Source of the DNA: Fuscovulum ytuae
GTDB lineage: Bacteria > Pseudomonadota > Alphaproteobacteria > Rhodobacterales > Rhodobacteraceae
Reading direction: 5' to 3'
Assembly: GCF_029953595.1 (NCBI RefSeq)
Contig: NZ_CP124535.1
Location: forward strand, 3,703,001-3,767,000
Length of the DNA: 64,000 nt
Below the pieces are notes generated by a model. That model had not been told where the DNA came from. It was given only the letters and a program-made list of their open reading frames with translations, and ran no database searches. The number at the start of each line of letters is the position of its first letter. Position 1 is the stretch's first letter. A program made the position numbers and the translations under genes. This document shows positions 1 through 8,475 of the stretch, one piece after another.

Positions 1-1
1 G

Positions 2-358
2 GGGCTGTACCGCTTGGCGTTAGACCAGATTCAGCAGAACACAGAGATTCTGCGCGCCGATATGAGCTTTGCCGAATTCAACGAGAAAAGTTGGAAAATC
101 CCTGAGGTGAACCAGCCATACCGCTATTCGCTGGCGATCCATGGTGTCGGGCTGGTGGATGAATGGCCTGTGGTGCCGTTGCATGTGGATGTGGATGGCA
201 GTTTCGGCACGCGCGAAGGGCGCTTCCACGAAAACATGGTCGTCTGTGTGGAAAGCCTGATCGCGGCACCGGGAACCGAAAGCATCAAGCTGGAGACGCA
301 GGTGCTGATTACCGCGGATGGGCCGGAACGGTTGGACAGTTTCCCATGGGAGATGTGA
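2..358 (+). CDS. M24-family metallopeptidase (Xaa-Pro aminopeptidase-like), C-terminal part
   Basis: The reading frame is open from the window edge, so the gene begins upstream and only about 118 C-terminal residues are visible. They match the end of the creatinase/aminopeptidase P fold: an IHGVGL segment with the metal-binding His, then VVCVES with a metal-ligand Glu, then a KLE motif with the last Glu, followed by QVLIT and a terminal FPWEM. These are the classical dinuclear metal ligands of M24 enzymes, which cleave Xaa-Pro bonds or creatine-like C-N bonds. The stop codon overlaps the next ATG (TGATG), so it is translationally coupled to the methyltransferase gene. Such peptidase-fold proteins often sit in methylamine/betaine catabolic operons; the substrate here is inferred only. 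Confidence 0.8.
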   Translation, partial: GLYRLALDQIQQNTEILRADMSFAEFNEKSWKIPEVNQPYRYSLAIHGVGLVDEWPVVPLHVDVDGSFGTREGRFHENMVVCVESLIAAPGTESIKLETQVLITADGPERLDSFPWEM

Positions 359-1899
359 TGGAAAGCCCACGTCGTCGCGGGCGCGAGGCACAATCCGCAG
401 CCCGAAGCGCCGCTGCCCGTCTGCCGCAGGCCGAATGGGGCAGCCCGCGCCATGCCACCGCCCCTTTGGCGCTGGTCGATGACGGGGCGCTGGAGCGGAT
501 CCATCACGCCTCGCTGAGCATTCTGGAAGAAATCGGGATGGATTTCCTGTCGCCACAGGCCCGTGCCATCGCCGTGGCCGCTGGAGCCAAGCCGGGACCG
601 GAACCGGAACGGCTTCGCTTTGACCGCGGGCTGGTGATGGACCTTGTCGCCAAGGCTCCTGCCAGTTTCACCCTTCGCGGTGGCCGCCCCGGGCGTGATC
701 TTGCCATCGGGCGAGGGTTCACCCATTGGGCCTGCGTTTCTTCCGCCCCGCAGGTGAATGATTTGGACGGTGGCCGCCGTCCCGGCACGCAAGAGGATTT
801 CCGCCGCTTTCTCCGTTTGGGCCACAGCCTTAACGTCATCAGTTTCTTCGGCGGCTATCCGGTCGAACCGCAGGACCTGCCAGCCGCCACCCGCCACCTC
901 GATTGCATCGCCGATTTCCTGACGATGACTGACAAGGTCTTTCATCCCTACTGCCTTGGCGCGACGCGCATCCGCGATGCCCTGCACCTGATCCGGCTGG
1001 CACGAGGTCTCACCGAGGACGATCTGCACCAAGGCCCGCAATGCTATACCGTCGTCAATTCCTCGTCTCCGCTGCGCTATGATGCACCGATGCTTGACGG
1101 TTTGATCGAAATGGCGCGCGCCAACCAATGCGTCTGCTTTACTCCGTTCACACTTGCCGGAGCGATGGCGCCGATAACGCTTGCCGGCGCAATTGCGCAG
1201 CAGAATGCCGAAACACTCGCGGGTATCGTCTTTGCTCAGATGGTGCGTCCGGGCGCGCCGGTGATCTATGGGGCCTATACCTCCAATGTCGATATGCGAA
1301 CAGGCGCGCCCGCTATGGGCACACCAGAGTATTTCAAGGCCGCACTGATTTCCGGTCAGCTCGCCCGGTTCTACGGCCTGCCCTACCGATCCTCCGGCGG
1401 AAATGCGTCCAACGCGCCGGATGCCCAGTCGATCTACGAGACGACTTTTGCCCTCTGGGGGGCAAAGCTTGGTCAGGCGGATATCGTGATGCATGCCGCC
1501 GGATGGCTGGAAGGAGGCCTCTCGGCCAGCCCGGAAAAGTTAATTATCGACGCCGAAATCCTGCAAGGGATCAATGCCGCGCTGTCACCCGTCGTCGTGG
1601 ATGACGCCACGCTGGGTCTGGACGCGATCCGCGAAGTGGGGCCGGGCGGGCACTTCTTCGGCGCGGCGCATACGATGGACCGCTATACCAGCGCCTTCTA
1701 CGTGCCGCTTCTGTCAGACTGGTCAAACTTCGGGGCATGGACCGCTGCCGGTTCGCGCGAGGCGCTGGCGCGGGCTCATGAAACCATGACAGCGTTGATT
1801 GCCGACTATGTGCCACCCCCGCTCGACCCTGCACGCGCCGAGGCTGTGGCCGATTTCGTCGCCCAGCGAAAGGCCGAAGGAGGCGCTTTGGATGCCTGA
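358..1899 (+). CDS. Trimethylamine methyltransferase (MttB) family protein, non-pyrrolysine type
   Basis: The product is about 513 residues, normal for the MttB superfamily. It shows the usual N-terminal helix (LERIHHASLSILEEIGMDF), the central FGGYPVEP and LGATRIRDA segments, an SSSPLRYD stretch and a C-terminal GPGGHFFGAAHT motif. Characterised archaeal MttB moves a methyl group from trimethylamine to a corrinoid protein and needs pyrrolysine; the frame here has no in-frame amber codon, so it belongs to the non-Pyl branch, members of which demethylate glycine betaine, proline betaine or carnitine. The ATG overlaps the upstream stop, and the 3' end overlaps the flavoenzyme gene by 8 bp, indicating one operon. 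No dedicated corrinoid protein gene is visible nearby. Confidence 0.88.
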   Translation: MESPRRRGREAQSAARSAAARLPQAEWGSPRHATAPLALVDDGALERIHHASLSILEEIGMDFLSPQARAIAVAAGAKPGPEPERLRFDRGLVMDLVAKAPASFTLRGGRPGRDLAIGRGFTHWACVSSAPQVNDLDGGRRPGTQEDFRRFLRLGHSLNVISFFGGYPVEPQDLPAATRHLDCIADFLTMTDKVFHPYCLGATRIRDALHLIRLARGLTEDDLHQGPQCYTVVNSSSPLRYDAPMLDGLIEMARANQCVCFTPFTLAGAMAPITLAGAIAQQNAETLAGIVFAQMVRPGAPVIYGAYTSNVDMRTGAPAMGTPEYFKAALISGQLARFYGLPYRSSGGNASNAPDAQSIYETTFALWGAKLGQADIVMHAAGWLEGGLSASPEKLIIDAEILQGINAALSPVVVDDATLGLDAIREVGPGGHFFGAAHTMDRYTSAFYVPLLSDWSNFGAWTAAGSREALARAHETMTALIADYVPPPLDPARAEAVADFVAQRKAEGGALDA

Positions 1900-3931
1900 A
1901 GTCCGCGCTGGGCTGCGGCCATTGTTCCAGCCGCTGGCCTTGCGCGGGCGGGTCCTCAAGAACCGCATCGCAAGCACCGCACATGCCCCGGGCTATGCCG
2001 AAAACGGCCTGCCCGGCCCCCGCTATCAGGCCTATCATGAAGCCAAGGCCCGGGGCGGCATCGGGCTTACAATGTTCGGCGGGTCTTCCATCGTGTCGGG
2101 GGATGTCACGTCGATCTATGGGCAAATCGACGTATCGACCGACCGTGTCATCCCTTATTTTCAGGCCTTTGCCGCCCGCATCCATGCCCATGGCACGGCG
2201 CTGATGTGCCAGATTAGCCATATGGGGCGTCGCACCGCATGGGATGCAGGCGACTGGATCGCCCCCATCGCACCGTCCGCAATCCGCGACCCCGCCCACC
2301 ACGCCATGCCCCGCGCGATGGAGGAAGAGGATATCGCCCGCGTGATCGCCGATTACATCGCCGCCGCGCGGCGCTGTGCCGAAGGCGGGCTAGATGGCTG
2401 CGAGGTGTTTGTCACTTCGCATCTGCCCGGTCAGTTCCTATCACCAGCCGCGAACCACCGGCAGGATCAGTGGGGCGGAACGCTGGAAAACCGCATGCGG
2501 TTCCTCATGGAAATCCTGCGCGGCATCCGCCTTGAGGTGCCGCAGGATTTCATCCTGTCCCTGCGCCTGAGCCCCGATGAAAGCAGCGAAGGCGGCCCCG
2601 ATGCCGCGGAATGCCTTGCCGTGGCCCGCGCCGCCCGCGACGAAGGCTTGATTGATCTGGTAAACCTGATCGGGCCTGGAGGGGCCACCAATGCCTCCAT
2701 CGCGCAGGTTATCCCCGGAATGGCCCTGCCGCTTGCGCCTTGGATGCGGATGGCCAAGGCTTTTCGCGACGGGATCGCGATGCCGGTGCTGCATGCTACG
2801 CGGGTCACAGATCTGGGCACAGCGGCGCATGCGGTGGAAAGCGGGGCGGTCGATCTGATCGGCCTGACGCGCGGGCATATCGCGGACCCTGCCATCGTGC
2901 AGAAGGCGCTGGCGGGACAGGAAGACCGCATCCGCCCCTGTGTCGGCGCCGCCTATTGCATCGACCGGGTCTATGCCGGGAAGGATGCCGTCTGTCTGCA
3001 CAATGCCGCGACGGGGCGTGAGACATGGCTGCCCCATGCGATCGTCCCAGCCCCGCAGCGCCTGAAGGCCGTGGTCGCAGGTGGTGGCCCAGCGGGGATG
3101 GAGGCCGCGCGCGTACTGGCCCTGCGCGGGCATGACGTTGTGCTGATTGAGGCATCGGGGCGGCTGGGCGGGCAAGTCCGGCTTGCCGAAAGGGCGGGAT
3201 GGCGGCGCGATATCGGCGGCGTGGCGGATTGGCTTGCGGCCGAGATCGGGCATCTTGGCGTGCGGGTGCAGTTCGACACATGGGCCGACAAGGAAAATGT
3301 GCTGGCCGAAACCCCTGACATCGTCATCGATGCAACCGGTGGACTCCCGAAATCGCTTCAGATTCCCGGTGCCGATTTGATCCTGTCCACTTGGGATGCG
3401 TTGACCACCCTGCCCGAGGCGGGTCGCGCCATTCTTATCCATGACGAGGTGGGTGGCCATCAGGCTGTCTCGCTGGCCGAGGAACTTGTCCGCCGCGGTT
3501 GCACCGTGGAAATCTGCACACCGGACCGGCTTGTCGGACGCGATCTGGGCGGGTCATCTTATCCAATCTACCTTGGCAACCTTGCCCGCGCAGGCGTGCG
3601 CCTGACCCCAGTCACCGCCATCAGTGCTGTTTTGCGAAAGGGCAACCGCTTGACCGCAAGACTTGCCCACGAATATGGCGGCCCGGGTGACGAGCGCGAG
3701 GTCGACATCGTCATCGCCGAACTGGGCACGGAACCCTTTCCCGCGCTATTCGATGCGATCAAACCCCTTTCCATGAACCAAGGCGTCACCGATCTGGCGG
3801 CGACCCTCTCCGCCACCGCCCAGCCAGCCACAACGCCCGGTCTTAGGCTCTATCGCGTGGGAGATGCCTTAGCTGGGCGCGATATCCATGCCGCCCTTCT
3901 CGATTCCCTACGCCTTTGCAAGGACCTCTGA
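1892..3931 (+). CDS. Old-yellow-enzyme/FAD oxidoreductase (demethylase-like, TMADH/2,4-dienoyl-CoA reductase architecture)
   Basis: About 679 residues with an N-terminal FMN-binding TIM barrel (residues 1 to about 340), a cysteine-bearing linker, and a C-terminal FAD/NAD(P) module starting at the dinucleotide motif AGGGPAGMEAARVLALRG. This is the layout of trimethylamine dehydrogenase, dienoyl-CoA reductase and the dimethylglycine or N-methylproline demethylases. The iron-sulfur linker is atypical: Cys350, Cys356 and Cys368 are present but Ala353 sits where TMADH-type enzymes have a cysteine. The chosen ATG is 8 bp inside the methyltransferase gene. With its MttB-like neighbour the enzyme probably oxidatively demethylates an N-methylated compound; the exact amine is unknown. 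Confidence 0.85.
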   Translation: MPEVRAGLRPLFQPLALRGRVLKNRIASTAHAPGYAENGLPGPRYQAYHEAKARGGIGLTMFGGSSIVSGDVTSIYGQIDVSTDRVIPYFQAFAARIHAHGTALMCQISHMGRRTAWDAGDWIAPIAPSAIRDPAHHAMPRAMEEEDIARVIADYIAAARRCAEGGLDGCEVFVTSHLPGQFLSPAANHRQDQWGGTLENRMRFLMEILRGIRLEVPQDFILSLRLSPDESSEGGPDAAECLAVARAARDEGLIDLVNLIGPGGATNASIAQVIPGMALPLAPWMRMAKAFRDGIAMPVLHATRVTDLGTAAHAVESGAVDLIGLTRGHIADPAIVQKALAGQEDRIRPCVGAAYCIDRVYAGKDAVCLHNAATGRETWLPHAIVPAPQRLKAVVAGGGPAGMEAARVLALRGHDVVLIEASGRLGGQVRLAERAGWRRDIGGVADWLAAEIGHLGVRVQFDTWADKENVLAETPDIVIDATGGLPKSLQIPGADLILSTWDALTTLPEAGRAILIHDEVGGHQAVSLAEELVRRGCTVEICTPDRLVGRDLGGSSYPIYLGNLARAGVRLTPVTAISAVLRKGNRLTARLAHEYGGPGDEREVDIVIAELGTEPFPALFDAIKPLSMNQGVTDLAATLSATAQPATTPGLRLYRVGDALAGRDIHAALLDSLRLCKDL

Positions 3932-4088
3932 TCCTCTACGCCGGGGCCGGGGTCACTTTTACTTGCCCTGAATCAGGATTTGTGCGGTTGCAGCATGGGT
4001 TTTCCTGACCCCACCCTGAAACTGGAAGAGCCAAAATGCCGCCATCTTCGCAACAGATGCGCCGCGCGCATCCTTCAGGGAGTTGCCA

Positions 4089-5732
4089 ATGTCCGACACC
4101 ATGCTCACCGAGCGATCCATCCACCCCCTTGCCGAGGGCACAGCGCGGGATTTCCGCGAAGGTCGCCTAAACCGGCGCGAATTCTTTGCCACCATGGCAG
4201 CGTGGGGCGTCAGCGCCGCTGGAGCCTGTGCACTTGGCGGCCTGCCGACACCTGTCGCGGCGCAGGAAACGCCAGTTAAGGGCGGGACGCTGCGTGTCGC
4301 AATGCTGGTCAAGGCCTTCCGCGACCCGCGCCTGTTCGAATGGACGGAACCCGCAAACATCGCCGCCTGCTGCAACGAATATCTCGTGCGCTGGGACAGC
4401 GACTTCACGTTCCAGCCCCAATTGCTGCAAAGCTGGGAGGCAAGCGATGACGCCAAGACCTACACATTCAACATCCGCCAAGGCGTGACATGGTCCAATG
4501 GCGATCCATTCACCGCCGATGATGTGATCTTCAACCTTACTCGCTGGGCCGACAGTTCCGTCGAAGGGAATTCCTTTGTCGCCCGCCTCGCTGCACTGAT
4601 GGATGCCGATGGCAAGGCCTTGCTTCCCAATGCCATCGAAAAGGTGGATGACCACACCATCCGCCTGAATCTGCGCCAACCTGACATCGCGCTAATTGCC
4701 AATCTCTCCGACTATCCCGCCGTGATCCTTCACCCCAGCTATGACGGCAGCGACGATCCGATGAAGGCGCTGGCCATCGGCACCGGGCCGTTTGAACTGG
4801 TCGCCTTCGAAACCGGCGTCCGGGCCGAGGTGAAGCGCCGCGAAAGCGCATGGTGGGGGGGGGAGGTCCATCTCGATGGCGTGGTCTGGACGGATTACGG
4901 CACGGATTCCACCGCGATGATCGCGGCTTTCTCAGCCGGCGAAGTGGATGCGAACTACCAGACAACGCCCGATTTCCTTGATCTGATGGAGGGGGCGGGC
5001 ACGGTGAATGAAGGCATTGCCACGGCACAGACCTTGGTCGTGCGCCTGAATCAGAAGAACGCGCCCTATGACGATGTGCGCGTCCGCCGCGCACTTCTTC
5101 TCGCGGTCGACAATCAGAAGGTCCTTGAACTCGGCTATGGCAATGCGGGTCTTGTTGCGGCCAATCACCATGTCGGCCCGATGCACGAAGATTTTGCCGA
5201 TATCGGCCCCGCCGTCCCCGACCCGTCACAGGCCGCAGCCTTAATGGCCGAGGCGGGGCAGACCGAACACGAGTTCGATCTTATCAGTCAGGAAGAGGAA
5301 TGGCAGGCCGCCTCTTGTGACGCCATCGCCGAGCAGATGCGCACCGCCGGATTGAAGGTAAAGCGCACCATGCTGCCCGGCGCGACCTTCTGGAACGATT
5401 GGGACAAGTATCCCTTCTCGGCCTCGGAATGGGCTGGCCGTCCGCTTGGCGTGCAGGTCTACATGCTGGCCTACAAATCCGGCGGCCCATGGAGCGAGAC
5501 AGCTTTCTCGAACGCCGAATTCGACACTCTGCTGGATCAGGCAACCTCCATAGCTGATGCCGGGAAACGGTCTGAGGTAATGGCAAAACTCCAGCAGATC
5601 ATGGTCGACCAAGGGGTGATCCTGCAGCCTTACTGGCGGTCGGTCTACCGGTCATATCTGCCAAAGGTGAAGGGCTACGGCGCGCATCAATCCTTCCGGC
5701 AGTTCATGGATCGGGTCTGGATCGAGGCGTGA
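4089..5732 (+). CDS. ABC transporter substrate-binding protein, family 5 (peptide/nickel type), Tat-exported
   Basis: About 547 residues. The N terminus carries a twin-arginine signal (NRREFFATMAA) followed by a hydrophobic run ending near VAAQE, so the protein is likely exported folded to the periplasm. The mature part shows typical SBP family 5 features: the TYTFNIRQGVTWSNGDPFTADDV-like segment near residue 120, a GTGPFEL segment, and VRRALLLAVDN in lobe 2. The start at ATG 4089 is preceded by AGGGAG at good spacing. No DppBCDF-like permease or ATPase genes follow, since a strong terminator lies 30 bp downstream, so it is an orphan binding protein that must use components encoded elsewhere. 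Its context suggests a betaine-like or small amine ligand (inference). Confidence 0.88.
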   Translation: MSDTMLTERSIHPLAEGTARDFREGRLNRREFFATMAAWGVSAAGACALGGLPTPVAAQETPVKGGTLRVAMLVKAFRDPRLFEWTEPANIAACCNEYLVRWDSDFTFQPQLLQSWEASDDAKTYTFNIRQGVTWSNGDPFTADDVIFNLTRWADSSVEGNSFVARLAALMDADGKALLPNAIEKVDDHTIRLNLRQPDIALIANLSDYPAVILHPSYDGSDDPMKALAIGTGPFELVAFETGVRAEVKRRESAWWGGEVHLDGVVWTDYGTDSTAMIAAFSAGEVDANYQTTPDFLDLMEGAGTVNEGIATAQTLVVRLNQKNAPYDDVRVRRALLLAVDNQKVLELGYGNAGLVAANHHVGPMHEDFADIGPAVPDPSQAAALMAEAGQTEHEFDLISQEEEWQAASCDAIAEQMRTAGLKVKRTMLPGATFWNDWDKYPFSASEWAGRPLGVQVYMLAYKSGGPWSETAFSNAEFDTLLDQATSIADAGKRSEVMAKLQQIMVDQGVILQPYWRSVYRSYLPKVKGYGAHQSFRQFMDRVWIEA

Positions 5733-5762
5733 CCGAAGACTGACCGTTTGCTCCCAGTACCT

Positions 5763-5798
5763 GGCCCGCTGCGCGTTCAGCGGGCCGTTCTTTTTTGG
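5763..5798 (+). terminator. Rho-independent terminator after the solute-binding protein gene
   Basis: A perfect 9-bp stem, GGCCCGCTG (5763-5771) pairing with CAGCGGGCC (5778-5786), with a 6-nt loop, followed by GTTCTTTTTT. It closes the plus-strand operon that starts before the window. Confidence 0.85.
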
Positions 5799-6014
5799 GC
5801 GACGACCAGCCTCTGGTGAGAATGATCCGTTTCTATCGCAACGGGAACAGCTGCGATACCTAGACGTTCCGGGCGATTGTTCTGGCAACGAATGCCCCTT
5901 CCGCCAGAGCATCAAGTGGAATGCTGTTTCCGAAAAACGGCTTTGGGGATGAACAAATGTTTCCCGTTCGCGGTGACTGCGATGAAGACCGTTTTCCGCC
6001 CGTTGCTTCAGGGC

Positions 6015-6465
6015 CTATCGGCGTCGGTCTGATTTCGCTTGGATTGCGCTCTGCACCAACTTGCCGAAGGTACGATCCTTTTCGCAGCGTTCCACGAGGC
6101 TGGCGGAGTTGAAGGCGTTCTCGGCCTGGAGTTTGTGCCAGCGGTCGAGCCGCGCAGGGGCGAGGCTGTCGTTTCCGAAGGCGGACCGGACAGCGCAGCC
6201 GGGCTCTGTCTCGTGTCGGCAATCGGTGAAGCGGCAGCGGGCGGCCAGCGCGACCATGCTGGCGCGGTCGGTGATGGAGCCGACGGAAATCTCGTCGAGG
6301 AACCATACATGGACCTCCTCGCGGGACTTGGCGCGAAGAGGCGTCTCAAGAACGGGCTGCACCGCTTGCGCGCGGTGGGTTTCCATCGGGCCGGCAGGGG
6401 AAGCACTTGCTCCGTATGGTGGGAAACAGTCGTGTGGCCCTTCCGTCCTGCGCATGGCGTCGGGG
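6015..6465 (-). pseudogene. Degraded rsgA (ribosome small-subunit GTPase) C-terminal remnant
   Basis: Reading the minus strand, residues ending at 6015 match the zinc-binding C-terminal domain of RsgA: ARCRFTDCRHETEPGCAV followed by an RLDRWHKLQAE-like helix and the basic tail. Upstream, in another frame, a KGHTT segment at about 6430-6446 resembles the switch region of the GTPase. Between these the frame shifts and the DTPG region is not recognisable; the G1 Walker motif and OB-fold domain are absent. An intact RsgA is about 290-350 residues, so this is a relic. The flanks 5799-6014 and 6466-6730 show no convincing gene. Confidence 0.65.
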
Positions 6466-6730
6466 TGAAGGAGGTCGCCGACATGGGCTGAAGGCCAAGG
6501 GAGCCGACCTTCGGCGCCTTGGCCTTGTTCGCCTTGGCGATGGGGGTGACTTCCCGCATTCGGTGAAGAAGGCGGCCGAGCGGGCAGGGCCTGCACAAGT
6601 CCGATCTTCTGGCCAGTTTCGGGGTGCTACCCGATTCAGCGCCATGACAGCAGATCGTCGACCTTGGTGGTCTTGTCGTCTGGGATGCGGATGAGCGTGT
6701 CGGCGCGTGGGGGCGGCTGACGTGCTGGGG

Positions 6731-6922
6731 TCAGGCGGCGACGGGAGTGGCGGTCAGGCGGTGCGCCGGTTCTGCGGCCTTCACGACGGGGGAAAGCAGG
6801 AGGGCCGAGAGTGCCGCGTCGCGTTCGGTGTCGGTCAAAGCGCCAAGCTCGATCTGATGAGAAAGGGCCGAGGCGCGAGCGCGGAAGGCAAGGATGTCGG
6901 CAATCTGGCGGAGAATGTTCAT
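6731..6922 (-). CDS. Small hypothetical protein, 63 aa
   Basis: A possible short gene reading MNILRQIADILAF then an Ala-rich helical middle. The frame also stays open further upstream, to about 7006, but the internal ATG at 6922 fits better because it starts a compact amphipathic helix. I recognise no family. The upstream minus-strand DNA (about 6985-7020) is A/T-richer and contains TGCAGC/GCTGCA elements, which could be promoter sequence. There is no strong ribosome binding site. It lies between the rsgA relic and the end of the large minus-strand operon. Confidence 0.3.
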   Translation of the reverse strand: MNILRQIADILAFRARASALSHQIELGALTDTERDAALSALLLSPVVKAAEPAHRLTATPVAA

Positions 6923-7045
6923 ATTGGAAACCCGTGCAGAACCCTGTCGGTGGGACAAGGTTCTGTTAGGCTTCGCCGCATTTTTCTGCAAGTGCGAAGG
7001 CTGCATAGCTGCAATGCAGCGCGCGCTTCGCTTGGCAGGGGAAGA

Positions 7046-8473
7046 TCAGGGCAGCAGCGATACCATCCGCGTGCCATCCTCGTCCTTCGTGATGGACCAG
7101 ATCGCTTCGATCAGCCGATCCTGACCTGCCCCGTCGATCACGCCATCGCAGCAGGAGCGGAGCTTTGCCTCCACCTCGGCATCGGTCATCGGGTTGTCGG
7201 GGCCGCCGCGATAGCGTTCGTCGGCCCATCCGGACACTTCGGTCCCGTTCTTGCGGCGGATGGTTATGCGCGAACGCACCTTGTCAAAGCCCATCGCCTC
7301 GATTGCGGGGTCAAACTCGGTCCGGACACGGCGCTGCATGGCCTGCATGGCGTCGGAGCCTACGAATTCGTCCGAGAATTCGCGTTTGCCCGCCTGCCGG
7401 ACCAGCGCGATCATGGACACTTCGGCGGGCAGCGAGAATTTCGCCTCCAGATGGTTGGAAGCGATGGGATAGCGGATCGGCTTCAGGATGTTGGTCCCGG
7501 CATGGATGATGATCTGGTCGATCTCTTCGGGTTTCACATCTGCCTCGGTCACAAGGCGCAGCATCAGGTCCATCGTCGGATGGGTCAGGATACCGCAGGG
7601 ATAGGGTTTGATCGACACGCCGGGATTGGTGATTGACCATGTCTTGCCAAAGCCCTGCGCCATCTTTTCGGCGCTGACCCCGCCGCCCATGACGGCGAGG
7701 AAGCCCCAAGGACCATCCAAGGCCGCCGGATCGGCCCCGAAGCCCCGCTTGGCCAAGAGGGCCGCGGTGACGCCGTTCTCGCTGGCCCTGCCGACATGCA
7801 GGGGTTTTGTCATTGTCCCGAAGTTGCAGCGGATACCTGCGGCAAGGCTTGCCGCGATGCCGAACCCTTGCCGCAGTTCCGCGCCCCGCAGGCCAAGCAA
7901 CCATGCCGCCGCCGCGAAAGAGCCAAAGGTGCCGACGGTGCCGGAAGAGTGCTTTCCACTGAGGTAATGCTGGGGCAGCATCCATTCCGAAATCTTGCTT
8001 TCCACCTCGACCCCGGTTTGGAAGGCCGTCATCACCTTGCGGCCATCGACGCCCCCCATCATCTGGCCGATGCAGAGTGCTGCGGTGAGCGGTGGGATGG
8101 TGGGATGGGTCAGAAGGCCATAGACATGGGCCGGATCAACCGACACCTGCGTGTCGTCCCAATCATGCGCATGGCCTGCAGTGCCAAGGACGCGCGCCGC
8201 GATGCCGACCGGAACCTTCATGCCCGCGCCGCCCAAGAGGCGGGCATCGGCACGCCCGCCCATCTCGCGCGCATCCTCGATCAGGATATGGACGGAATGT
8301 TCCTCGCTGCCTGCCGCATAAAGACCTGCGGCATCCAGCATGCAGCGCCGCCCGATATGCAGGGCGTCATCGGGGATACTTTCAAAGGCCACAGACTCGA
8401 TGAACCGCGCCGCATCTTCGGTGATCGTCATCCCTTCGGGAATGCGGGCGAAATCGTTATTTGTGACGGCCAT
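7046..8473 (-). CDS. MmgE/PrpD family protein, cis-aconitate decarboxylase/epimerase-like (copy 1)
   Basis: About 475 residues, the usual size for the family. The MmgE/PrpD fold includes 2-methylcitrate dehydratase, cis-aconitate decarboxylase and iminodisuccinate epimerase. Here the active-site segments GHAHDWDDT (near residue 100), NFGTMTKPLHVG (near 215) and a KPYPCGILTHPTMD motif (near 290) are all visible, and TKPLH is characteristic of the decarboxylase/epimerase side rather than true PrpD. It is the last gene of the operon starting with tctC at 14650 and follows the rhodanese gene by 2 bp. The substrate is unknown; a carboxylated, TTT-imported compound is the natural guess. Confidence 0.85.
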   Translation of the reverse strand: MAVTNNDFARIPEGMTITEDAARFIESVAFESIPDDALHIGRRCMLDAAGLYAAGSEEHSVHILIEDAREMGGRADARLLGGAGMKVPVGIAARVLGTAGHAHDWDDTQVSVDPAHVYGLLTHPTIPPLTAALCIGQMMGGVDGRKVMTAFQTGVEVESKISEWMLPQHYLSGKHSSGTVGTFGSFAAAAWLLGLRGAELRQGFGIAASLAAGIRCNFGTMTKPLHVGRASENGVTAALLAKRGFGADPAALDGPWGFLAVMGGGVSAEKMAQGFGKTWSITNPGVSIKPYPCGILTHPTMDLMLRLVTEADVKPEEIDQIIIHAGTNILKPIRYPIASNHLEAKFSLPAEVSMIALVRQAGKREFSDEFVGSDAMQAMQRRVRTEFDPAIEAMGFDKVRSRITIRRKNGTEVSGWADERYRGGPDNPMTDAEVEAKLRSCCDGVIDGAGQDRLIEAIWSITKDEDGTRMVSLLP

Positions 8474-8475
8474 TG

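Noticed and set aside
124-1494. Long open frame antisense to the methyltransferase gene
   Set aside because: It is a GC-driven shadow of a well-supported plus-strand gene; composition is His/Arg/Gly-rich with no domain. The same applies to long antisense frames at 40840-42549 (ftsH), 43742-45445 (fhs) and 52771-54540 (SLC13).
358-1899. Pyrrolysine-containing MttB
   Set aside because: The gene has no in-frame amber codon, and no pyl genes are present; it belongs to the non-Pyl branch.
5799-6730. Insertion sequence remnant around the rsgA relic
   Set aside because: No transposase domain, terminal inverted repeats or target duplication could be found in the flanks.
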